Of a stretch of DNA of 12,348 bases, positions 1-6,173 are shown piece by piece. The notes under the pieces are model-generated. The model was not told the DNA's origin. It ran no database searches and worked only from the letters and a program-made list of their open reading frames with translations. Numbering within the stretch: the stretch's first letter is position 1; each line of letters starts with the position of its first letter. Source of the DNA: Ghiorsea sp. (lineage in GTDB: Bacteria > Pseudomonadota > Zetaproteobacteria > Mariprofundales > Mariprofundaceae); NCBI GenBank assembly GCA_027019685.1, contig JALUWH010000142.1, positions 1-12,348 on the forward strand. The letters run 5' to 3'. The translations under genes were made by a program, and so were the position numbers.

Positions 1-2103
1 TTCACGCAATCCACTCTCCACGGAATGTACACCATCAATCCCCTGTAATAATGCCATCAAAGCCTTGCCTGATTTTATTCTATCTGTATCTGTGCCTGTA
101 ATTTCAACTTGTAATGCACGTCCTGTTGGTGGGCCCCCTTTAAGCATAACATAATTAATATCCACATCAGGAAACTTCCCTGCCAATCCTGCTTTTACAT
201 CATCCATCACCGCATAGGCCGAAACATCTCTATGCGCAAACGATATTAAAATCACTTTTAAGTAACCAAACCTATCTCCAATTTGTTTAAGCGACTCTTG
301 TTCATTAGCTGCATTATCCCCTGCTACACCTACTGTGGTTTCCAACAAATCTTCTGGCACATGTTTGCGAACTTCTTTATCAATCGCCAACAATGTTTGC
401 CGTGTTTCAGCCAATGAAGAACCTGCAGGTAAAGTAACCTGTAAATAAAACTGATCTTCAGCACCTGGAGGAAACAACTGAAACTTCACTATACCAGCCA
501 AAGCTATCGAACCAATAAATGCTGCTACAGTTAAAGCAACGGTAACATAACGCAAACGCAAAGCTTTACGCAATAAAAATTCATACACATTGGTCAACCA
601 AACAAGCATCTTACGCTCTTTAGGGTGTTTATTAGGATTGGCAAAATCAGCAACATGGTTTGGTAAGATAAAAATAGCTTCCAACCAAGAAAACATTAAC
701 AAAATCACTACAACAACTGGAATTGAGTAAACAAACTTACCAATAATACCGTCCATAAACATCATCGGTAAAAAAGCAACCACTGTAGTCAACACTGTAG
801 CAGTCACTGGCCCTAACAGCTCTTGCGTTCCTTTAATGGCTGCATCTGTAGGCGACAAGCCCTTTTCCATATGGTAAGTCGCATTCTCGCCAATAATAAT
901 GGCATCATCCACCATCAAACCCAACACAATGATAAACCCAAACATGGTCAATAGGTTTAAAGTTGTACCCATTAAGAATAACACCAGCAAACCTGAGAAA
1001 AAGATAATGGGCAGCCCCCACGCTGTGGTAAAAGCCACCGAGGGTCTTAAGAATGCAAATAACGTTAACAATACCAATACCAAACCAATCGCACCATTGC
1101 TGGTCAACACATCCAAGCGAACACGTGTATTGATTGAAAAATCTTTATATGCACGCACCTGAATTTCTTCACCATAATGCTTGGGAATCAGAGGTAAATA
1201 AGCACGTACATGATCCACAACATCAATAATATCCGCATCCCCTTTTTTCACGACCGTGAAGTTAATAGCGGGTTCACCCATAGCATCGACATAACGCCTA
1301 GGCTTCTCCAACGTTTGGGTGACATCAGCAATATCTGACAAATACAGTGCCTGACCAAATTCATTGGCTCGTATAACCAATGAAGCTGCATCTTTAGCTG
1401 ATGTAAACTCACCGTTAACTCGAATGGTTTTAATACCTTCCTTTGTATTGAGCTGTCCCCCTGGTGCATTCACATTCCACTTTTTGATAAGCGCAATCAC
1501 ATCGTCCGTAGATACACGGTATTGCTGCATTTTTTCTGGGTTCAACGTGATACGAATTTCTTCTTTTCTGTCACCAAAAACATTTACCTTAGACACACCA
1601 GGTAAAGCTAATAAGTCGTCTTCAATTTTGTTGGCTATATGTTTTAATTTCAACGCTGGAATATCACCAAAAATTGAAAGCGAAATAACGGGGGTTTGTT
1701 CAGATTTAATCTCTTTTACAAAAGGGTCTGCAGGCAAATCATCAGGTAAAACTGCGCGATTAACCGCTTGCTGCACATCAGATACAAACCTAGAGCGATC
1801 GGTATAGTTCGGGTCAATCTCAATTAAGATCTCCATAGTACCTGGATAGGATGTGGATGTGGTTTTCTTTATCCCATCAATGCCCTTAAGCTCACGTTCA
1901 ATAGGCATGGTTACCAATTGCTCAAGTTCTTGTGGTGATGCACCAGGATAAGCTGCACCAATTACTACCAAATCAAAGTTCACACTAGGAAATGCTTCAC
2001 GTTGAATATTCATGGCTGCATAAATACCACCTAGCAATAACATGCCCGATAACATATTCACTAAAAGACCGCGCCTTACAAAAAATGCAATCATATTATT
2101 CAT
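1..2103 (-). CDS. RND-family efflux permease, N-terminal 701 residues (3' end outside window)
   Basis: This is an inner-membrane proton-driven drug/solute exporter of the AcrB-like (HAE1) RND superfamily. The frame is open from ATG at 2103 to the left edge with no stop, giving 701 residues against about 1,030 for the family, so roughly the last third is missing. It starts MNNMIAFFVRRGLLVNML with TM1 at about 10-30. The porter segment includes FPSVNF and YPGASPQELEQLV. TM2-TM4 lie at about 335-410, with GLMVDDAIIIGEN carrying the paired Asp399-Asp400 of the proton relay; HAE-type pumps keep both. A second porter half begins around FPPGAEDQFYL. The ATG overlaps the stop of the upstream channel gene as ATGA, and an AGGGGA ribosome site lies 6 nt before it, so translation is probably coupled. 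Substrate cannot be told from sequence. The family call is firm; the exact subfamily is not. Confidence 0.93.
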   Translation of the reverse strand, partial: MNNMIAFFVRRGLLVNMLSGMLLLGGIYAAMNIQREAFPSVNFDLVVIGAAYPGASPQELEQLVTMPIERELKGIDGIKKTTSTSYPGTMEILIEIDPNYTDRSRFVSDVQQAVNRAVLPDDLPADPFVKEIKSEQTPVISLSIFGDIPALKLKHIANKIEDDLLALPGVSKVNVFGDRKEEIRITLNPEKMQQYRVSTDDVIALIKKWNVNAPGGQLNTKEGIKTIRVNGEFTSAKDAASLVIRANEFGQALYLSDIADVTQTLEKPRRYVDAMGEPAINFTVVKKGDADIIDVVDHVRAYLPLIPKHYGEEIQVRAYKDFSINTRVRLDVLTSNGAIGLVLVLLTLFAFLRPSVAFTTAWGLPIIFFSGLLVLFLMGTTLNLLTMFGFIIVLGLMVDDAIIIGENATYHMEKGLSPTDAAIKGTQELLGPVTATVLTTVVAFLPMMFMDGIIGKFVYSIPVVVVILLMFSWLEAIFILPNHVADFANPNKHPKERKMLVWLTNVYEFLLRKALRLRYVTVALTVAAFIGSIALAGIVKFQLFPPGAEDQFYLQVTLPAGSSLAETRQTLLAIDKEVRKHVPEDLLETTVGVAGDNAANEQESLKQIGDRFGYLKVILISFAHRDVSAYAVMDDVKAGLAGKFPDVDINYVMLKGGPPTGRALQVEITGTDTDRIKSGKALMALLQGIDGVHSVESGLRE

Positions 2104-3578
2104 TGCACATCCCCTTGTGTTTGTCCTAACAATTCTGGCAATTCACCCACAGCCAAAGCCAACTTATACTCTGTCAAACCAAGACTAACTCGCTGGATAG
2201 CTTCGCGAAGCTGCGCTGCTCTTAAATCACCTTCAAACTGAATCACGGCTGATGTTGGCGTTCGTCCTTTTTGATAACGCTCCATTTCTGCTTGATACTT
2301 TTTCTTTTCAGCTTTCACTTGTGCCTTTGATGCTTTAAGCGTGATTTTAGCACTGTGCAAGTCATTCAACAGCGTGGCAATTTCTGTCTGCAAATCCATC
2401 AAAGCTTTTCGACGTTCAATATTAATACCCTCCAGCGCCAACACACCTTTTTGCACCGCAGCATGACTACTTTTATTGTCCAATACGTCACTAAACTCAA
2501 CACTGATGCCGATATATCTATCATGTACAGGATTAAAACCTTTAGTAAAAGCTGTGCCAGCATTACCATCCAAAGCTCGAGTACCCACCTGCCCAATCAA
2601 GTCCAACTGATAATCATCCGATGTTTGCGCTAAACTTAACTGTGCTTCTGCTGCCTTATATTGTGCCGCTAATACTTGGAAAACAGGGCGTTTAGACTCT
2701 GCTTTAGCCAACATTTGAGATACGGACTGTAATTGAATCTTGGGGGAGTTAAACTTCACAACAAGTGGGGTATTCGCCTCTTGATACATCAGACGATTCA
2801 ATGCTGTTTGTGCCGCTCGTTTTTCAGCCTTGGCTTGCGCCAACTGCAGCTTTCTCGCCGCCAATAATGCTTCAGTCTGGTAACGATCTGCTTTTTCTAC
2901 CAAACCAAAACTCTCTCGCTTCTTTTGATTTTCTAAAAGCTGAGTTGCCCGCAATACCGCATCCTTGGCGAGTTTCAAAGATAAATCACTCAACACAAAT
3001 TGGGCATACATACCAATTGCCTGACCTGCAATTTGTTCTTTAAGCAAGGCAATACGTAGCTTTGCCGCTTGCTCTTCTTCTGCACTGGCTTCTTTTTGAT
3101 ACCTATAATTGGGGTTACCTGAACCAGCAACCAAAGGGTAACGGTATATTAAATCAATTTGATGTTGGTATTGTGGGTTGGGTGTGCTTTGGAATGCTGG
3201 GATAACTGAAGCTGGGTAAATCAGTTCGGCACGATTATATAATAGTGTTCCTGTTAATGTGCTGCCATTCTCAAAAGGCTGAACAACTTGACCTGAAATA
3301 AATGCTGCATTGGTCTCTGTCGGTGAAAAAGGATTGGTTGTTGGCGCGCTTTCATTACTCAAACCAATGCTTGCGCCATAATGCATATCCAGCGCCCCAT
3401 CAAGCTGCATACTATTGGCACGTTGAATATTCACCTGCACACTTGAAGCTTGCAAGTCTGGGCTTTTCGCAAACGTATTGCTTAGCACATCTGATAAAGA
3501 TAATATTTTTGCCTGCACTGGTGTTTGCAGCACAAAACACAAACACGTTGTCATCCATATTTTTCCAGCTTTGTTCAC
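2100..3578 (-). CDS. TolC-type outer-membrane efflux channel (OEP family)
   Basis: This is the outer-membrane channel of a tripartite efflux pump. I place the start at GTG 3578 (492 residues). An AAAGAGG ribosome site at 3586-3592 lies 7 nt upstream, whereas the longer open frame from GTG 3602 has no ribosome site. The product then begins with a short basic segment, a hydrophobic core and TPVQA|K, a Sec signal peptide cut at about residue 23. There is no lipobox, so it is not a lipoprotein channel of the OprM/CusC kind. The body shows the two long helical repeats typical of OEP proteins, rich in Ala, Gln, Lys and Glu (for example the stretch around LLAARKLQLAQAKAEKRAAQ), separated by beta-rich segments near YRYPLVAGSGNPNYRYQ and RYIGISVEFSDV. 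Length fits TolC (about 470-500). It is the first gene of an operon with the RND permease and is divergent from marR. Confidence 0.9.
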   Translation of the reverse strand: MNKAGKIWMTTCLCFVLQTPVQAKILSLSDVLSNTFAKSPDLQASSVQVNIQRANSMQLDGALDMHYGASIGLSNESAPTTNPFSPTETNAAFISGQVVQPFENGSTLTGTLLYNRAELIYPASVIPAFQSTPNPQYQHQIDLIYRYPLVAGSGNPNYRYQKEASAEEEQAAKLRIALLKEQIAGQAIGMYAQFVLSDLSLKLAKDAVLRATQLLENQKKRESFGLVEKADRYQTEALLAARKLQLAQAKAEKRAAQTALNRLMYQEANTPLVVKFNSPKIQLQSVSQMLAKAESKRPVFQVLAAQYKAAEAQLSLAQTSDDYQLDLIGQVGTRALDGNAGTAFTKGFNPVHDRYIGISVEFSDVLDNKSSHAAVQKGVLALEGINIERRKALMDLQTEIATLLNDLHSAKITLKASKAQVKAEKKKYQAEMERYQKGRTPTSAVIQFEGDLRAAQLREAIQRVSLGLTEYKLALAVGELPELLGQTQGDVQ

Positions 3579-3585
3579 ACTCACA

Positions 3586-3592
3586 CCTCTTT
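3586..3592 (-). promoter_or_regulatory. Ribosome binding site deciding the channel-gene start
   Basis: AAAGAGG on the minus strand lies 7 nt before GTG 3578. It falls inside the longer open frame that could start at GTG 3602 and is only 1 nt from another GTG at 3584. It therefore supports 3578 as the true start and removes eight residues from the longer reading. Confidence 0.65.
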
Positions 3593-3639
3593 GCTTGTTC
3601 ACTATAGTTTATATTCTATAAAACAAAAACATGCGACGA

Positions 3640-3667
3640 ACATTAGAAGAATAGTTGATGCCGTCAA
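3640..3667 (-). promoter_or_regulatory. Predicted sigma-70 promoter for the channel/RND operon
   Basis: On the minus strand TTGACG (3667-3662) is followed after 16 bp by TAATGT (3645-3640). The -35 is strong, the -10 is only partly like TATAAT. The transcript would start near 3633 and leave a leader of about 55 nt before GTG 3578. The -35 lies inside the right half of the 3650-3672 palindrome, so a bound MarR dimer would occlude it. Confidence 0.45.
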
Positions 3668-3672
3668 CTATT
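3650..3672. promoter_or_regulatory. MarR-type operator, perfect 9-bp inverted repeat
   Basis: AATAGTTGA at 3650-3658 and its exact reverse complement TCAACTATT at 3664-3672 flank a 5-bp spacer (TGCCG). MarR-family dimers commonly bind palindromes of about this size with an ATAGTTG...CAACTAT look. The site lies between a marR gene and the pump genes and covers the -35 of the predicted pump promoter. The repeat is seen directly; MarR binding is inferred from family habit and position. Confidence 0.75.
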
Positions 3673-3683
3673 GATTTGGTCAA
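3671..3683. promoter_or_regulatory. Second, weaker operator-like site (TTGA-N5-TCAA)
   Basis: TTGA at 3671-3674 and TCAA at 3680-3683 repeat the inner core and the 5-bp spacing of the main palindrome, offset by 16 bp. The site overlaps the -35 of the predicted marR promoter, which would let the repressor control its own gene. Confidence 0.4.
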
Positions 3684-3699
3684 TCAATTTCGCTAATAT
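3671..3699 (+). promoter_or_regulatory. Predicted sigma-70 promoter for marR
   Basis: TTGATT (3671-3676), a 17-bp spacer and TAATAT (3694-3699) make a close match to the sigma-70 consensus. Transcription would start around 3706-3707, which is the A of the ATG at 3707, so the message would have no leader. The -35 lies in the second operator-like site and touches the end of the main palindrome. Confidence 0.55.
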
Positions 3700-3706
3700 G
3701 CGGCAC

Positions 3707-4171
3707 ATGGATGATTTGCAATGCGATAATATAAAAATTGGTCAACTCATGCCGCTGGTAGGGCATTTGATGTGTTATGTGCGCCAGCAAACTAGCCAAG
3801 CCTATGCCGAGCTAGATTATGATATTACACCTGAAGCTGCTGATGCCCTAATGGTTATCCAGCATTTTGATGGGCTGCCGCAAAAGAAACTGGCTCATAT
3901 ACTCGGCAAAGATAAAGCATCCATCACTCGCCTACTCAACAGCTTGGTCAAATGCCAGTTAGTAGAACGCATTCAAGATTTAGAAGATAGGCGCATCATT
4001 CGCGCCCATATCACCGAAGAAGGCAAGGCTGTATTCCAAAAAATACTGCCTAAGCTTCATGCGCTTAGCGACCTTGCTTTAGCAGGAATCAACGAACAAG
4101 ATTTCAGTATTCTATTGCAAACCATGACAACCATTGTTCACAACACCAGCGCACCGTGCTGTAATTCCTGA
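3707..4171 (+). CDS. MarR-family transcriptional regulator
   Basis: This is a 154-residue winged helix-turn-helix repressor, the usual size for MarR proteins. Helices at about 10-35 and 115-147 would form the dimer interface. The DNA-binding part runs from about 40 to 105: LPQKKLAHILGKDKASITRL holds the helix-turn-helix, and the wing contains DLEDRRIIRAHIT with the family's Asp-Arg-Arg. It probably represses the divergent channel/RND operon and itself, releasing DNA when a toxic ligand or oxidant is present. Start choice: TTG 3671 and ATG 3698 are also in frame, but the predicted -10 (3694-3699) covers or lies downstream of both, so ATG 3707 is preferred. No ribosome site precedes it. Five cysteines (6, 23, 83, 151, 152), two of them adjacent near the C-terminus, could allow redox sensing, but that is speculation. 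It ends 17 bp from the convergent cytochrome b gene. Confidence 0.88.
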   Translation: MDDLQCDNIKIGQLMPLVGHLMCYVRQQTSQAYAELDYDITPEAADALMVIQHFDGLPQKKLAHILGKDKASITRLLNSLVKCQLVERIQDLEDRRIIRAHITEEGKAVFQKILPKLHALSDLALAGINEQDFSILLQTMTTIVHNTSAPCCNS

Positions 4172-4188
4172 TTAGTGGTAACAGGCTC

Positions 4189-4767
4189 CTAGCGTTCTTT
4201 ATAACCTGTAAACATAGAGCGTACCAAATTTTCACCGTGTTGTTTCATTGCTACAAACACACCCAAAATATGCGCACCAATCAGAATCAACATCAAGTTT
4301 GGCAGCTCATAATGGATAAACTTAACCACATCACCCATGCTGTCTGAAATAGGAAGACCTAACGCCCAAACTGGACCTGTATACTCGCTCCAACCCAATA
4401 AGGTTAAACCTGAAAAAGTTAAAACCAACAAACCCCCAAGCAATGCAAATACCATCGCTCCACCCAAAGGGTTATGACCTATATAATGTTTTTTGTGTTT
4501 ATTGCTCATAATCGCTTTGAAATTTTCAATGTATTCCGATGGCGGAAAAACAAAGTTTGAAAAGCGTGCATATTTAGAGCCAATAAAGCCCCATAAAATA
4601 CGCGTAACAATCAATGTCGTAATAAAATAACCCAACCACTCATGTACTTCATCCAAGTCATAAGTTTCATTATAGCCATAAGCAGCCGTTAAATAGGCTG
4701 CAGTAAAACTTAATACCAAACTCCAATGAAATATACGTACAAATAAGTCCCAAACTTTTTCTTTCAT
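4189..4767 (-). CDS. Membrane cytochrome b561-like protein (b-type haem, 4 TM)
   Basis: This is a 192-residue integral membrane cytochrome b of the group that includes Ni/Fe-hydrogenase b-type subunits and bacterial cytochrome b561. It probably passes electrons between the quinone pool and the periplasmic dihaem cytochrome encoded just upstream. The N-terminus has the typical VWDLFVRIFHWSLVLSF. Four hydrophobic helices lie near residues 10-30, 45-65, 103-128 and 150-175. Candidate haem ligands are His14 (FHW), His42 (VHEWLG), His152 (FIHYELP) and His166 (GAHILGV). The start is ATG 4767, preceded at 8 nt by GGGGTGG (4776-4782); an in-frame GTG at 4779 lies inside that ribosome site and is unlikely. 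It sits 82 nt after the cytochrome c gene, with no obvious terminator between, so they are probably one operon. Confidence 0.88.
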   Translation of the reverse strand: MKEKVWDLFVRIFHWSLVLSFTAAYLTAAYGYNETYDLDEVHEWLGYFITTLIVTRILWGFIGSKYARFSNFVFPPSEYIENFKAIMSNKHKKHYIGHNPLGGAMVFALLGGLLVLTFSGLTLLGWSEYTGPVWALGLPISDSMGDVVKFIHYELPNLMLILIGAHILGVFVAMKQHGENLVRSMFTGYKER

Positions 4768-4849
4768 CTGCAAAACCACCCCATTTTTTTATTTTTTACT
4801 ATGTACAATCAAACTACAAGCTACGCTTAGAACAAATGGTTATATTGAA

Positions 4850-5404
4850 TTAGTCTTCCCAATAACCATAACCTGGAATACGGATACCACGCTCACCAAA
4901 GTTACCTCGTTCTGCACCTGTATGACATGCCGCACAATTACTCAAAGAGCGTACTTTAGGGTTACCCTGTACCATGCGTTTTGGAATTTCATTGTGCTCA
5001 CGTTTGAAATAGCGCAGCTCAGTAATTCGCAATGGTGATTCACCTTTAGAAAAGCGCAACAAACGTTTGCCTTTCTTATCGGCAGCATACGTTTTTAAAT
5101 ATGCCAAAATAGATAATCTATCTTGCTCATTCACTTCTGCATTATCACCAAAGTGGTCTTCCAAAGCTTTGGGAGCCATGAGTTTTTCCCAAGAAGCACT
5201 GGGTAACAAATTGGGCTGGTAAGCCATATGACAGGATGCACAGTCAGACTGATAAAGCTTGTTTTGTGGAATCGTCACACTACTTTGACTAAAGCGACTA
5301 AAAAAACCTTCGTGTTCATCCTCATCATCATCTGCAATAGCTAGAGATGACAAACTTAAAGATACAAGACCTACCAACAAAAAGTTCAAATAATGTTTTT
5401 TCAA
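4850..5404 (-). CDS. Periplasmic dihaem cytochrome c (DHC-type)
   Basis: This is a 184-residue exported cytochrome with two haem-binding motifs, CASCH (55-59) and CAACH (157-161). It matches the dihaem cytochrome c (DHC) family known from Rhodobacter and Shewanella: HFGDNA, RITELRYFKREH and a C-terminal CH-x2-A-x2-GNFGERGI. His84 and His137 are plausible distal haem ligands. The Sec signal peptide ends at about LAIA|DDDE and is followed by a very acidic stretch. The start is TTG 5404: AGGAG (5411-5415) lies 6 nt upstream and the signal peptide begins correctly with MKKHY. In other bacteria DHC works beside a membrane cytochrome b and often the oxygen-binding haem protein SHP. The b-type partner follows here, but no SHP gene is visible. 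A CRP-type site lies upstream. The role in electron transfer is firm; the physiological donor and acceptor are not. Confidence 0.9.
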   Translation of the reverse strand: MKKHYLNFLLVGLVSLSLSSLAIADDDEDEHEGFFSRFSQSSVTIPQNKLYQSDCASCHMAYQPNLLPSASWEKLMAPKALEDHFGDNAEVNEQDRLSILAYLKTYAADKKGKRLLRFSKGESPLRITELRYFKREHNEIPKRMVQGNPKVRSLSNCAACHTGAERGNFGERGIRIPGYGYWED

Positions 5405-5445
5405 AATATACTCCTAAACCATATTTACTTACCAAAAGTGCGGGT

Positions 5446-5451
5446 ATCGTA
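5446..5451 (-). promoter_or_regulatory. Predicted -10 element for the cytochrome c/b operon
   Basis: TACGAT on the minus strand matches TATAAT at the important first, second and last bases. It lies 20 bp after the CRP-like palindrome, with no good -35 at the usual distance, as expected for an activator-dependent promoter. The start would fall at about 5438-5439, giving a leader of roughly 34 nt. Confidence 0.4.
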
Positions 5452-5471
5452 ACCCCACAACATGCATCTCA

Positions 5472-5487
5472 TGTGACAGCAGTCACA
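5472..5487. promoter_or_regulatory. CRP/FNR-superfamily binding site (TGTGA-N6-TCACA)
   Basis: TGTGA (5472-5476), six bases, then TCACA (5483-5487) is an exact match to the CRP consensus half-sites and spacing. Its centre is about 40-41 bp upstream of the start predicted from the TACGAT -10, which is the class II activator position. It begins 2 nt past the efp stop codon. The regulator could be CRP itself or a relative such as a Dnr/Vfr-type protein; the sequence does not say which. Confidence 0.6.
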
Positions 5488-5488
5488 G

Positions 5489-6049
5489 CTATGCACGTTC
5501 CATGTATTCACCTGTTTCTGTATTCACCCGAACCTTAGTCCCTGCTTCTAAATAAGGAGGAACCATGATAGGTGCACCTGTCTCTAAAACCCCTGGTTTA
5601 TATGAACTGGTTGCTGTTTGCCCTTTGATGGAGGCATCACATTCAGTCACTACAAGGTTAACCGATTGCGGAAGTTTCACGTTTAAAGGTCGCTCATCAT
5701 GAAACTCCACTTCCACTTCCATTTCAGGTAGCATATAAGGTTTGGCTGCTTCGACCATATCTTCGCCCAAGGCGATTTGGTCATAAGTTTCCATATCCAT
5801 AAAATTATACTGACCAGCATCTGCATAAAGAAATTGCATTTTACGTTGATTTAATACGATGCGGTCAACTTTTTCTGTTGAATTAAAACGTTTATTGGTC
5901 TTGTTTCCTTTCTCAAGGTGTCGCATTTCCAACTGCATACAAGCTACGCCTTTACCTGGTGTCACATGATGTGTTTTCACAACCTTCCACAGACCACCAT
6001 CCCAGTCTAAAATATGACCTGTGCGAACCGAAGTTACATTAATAAGCAT
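5489..6049 (-). CDS. efp: Translation elongation factor P
   Basis: EF-P is a cytoplasmic tRNA-shaped protein that binds between the P and E sites of the ribosome and relieves stalling at polyproline stretches. This copy has 186 residues, the usual length (E. coli 188). The N-terminal domain carries the tip loop THHVTPGKGVACMQ with Lys33 in the position that E. coli modifies with beta-lysine (Lys34 there). The middle and C-terminal OB folds include FMDMETYDQI, LPQSVNLVV and the C-terminal signature from KGQTATSSYKPGVLETGAPI to VRVNTETGEYMERA. ATG 6049 follows AGAGGAG (6057-6063) at 7 nt. No modification genes (epmA/epmB or earP) are in the window. It is divergently oriented to an unknown gene and runs towards the cytochrome operon. 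Confidence 0.97.
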   Translation of the reverse strand: MLINVTSVRTGHILDWDGGLWKVVKTHHVTPGKGVACMQLEMRHLEKGNKTNKRFNSTEKVDRIVLNQRKMQFLYADAGQYNFMDMETYDQIALGEDMVEAAKPYMLPEMEVEVEFHDERPLNVKLPQSVNLVVTECDASIKGQTATSSYKPGVLETGAPIMVPPYLEAGTKVRVNTETGEYMERA

Positions 6050-6173
6050 GGTGTTTCTCCTCTTTCAACCATCGCAACCTTCTCAAAAACGGTGCCCATG
6101 GTATGTTTGCCATAATTAATAAAAAATGAAGCCTAGCTATTCCCGTACTAGACAACAACCGTGAGGATGATTC

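Noticed and set aside
899..1807. Plus-strand open frames at 899-1162 and 1364-1807
   Set aside because: They lie antisense to a continuous, clearly conserved RND permease frame and show low-complexity, unrelated translations.
2355..3607. Plus-strand open frames opposite the channel gene
   Set aside because: They are shadows of the well-supported OEP coding sequence; none has a ribosome site or recognisable domain.
3671..3687. TTGAT...ATCAA as an FNR box
   Set aside because: The spacer is 7 bp rather than the required 4, and the sequence is better explained as the -35 and second MarR-like operator.
3671..3706. Upstream start of marR at TTG 3671 or ATG 3698
   Set aside because: Both lie within or before the predicted -35/-10 region, no ribosome site supports them, and the added residues are not MarR-like.
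4172..4188. Bidirectional terminator between convergent marR and cytochrome b genes
   Set aside because: Only 17 bp separate the stops, and I see no stable GC stem with flanking A/T runs.
5472..5487. Hairpin TGTGAC-agca-GTCACA just after the efp stop, as an intrinsic terminator
   Set aside because: No T-run follows on the minus strand, the stem is only 6 bp, and the sequence is an exact CRP-type operator in a promoter-like position.
6050..6173. Clear divergent promoters between efp and the unknown gene
   Set aside because: AT-rich -10-like strings (for example CATAAT at 6111-6116) are present, but none has a convincing -35 at 16-18 bp, so none is annotated.
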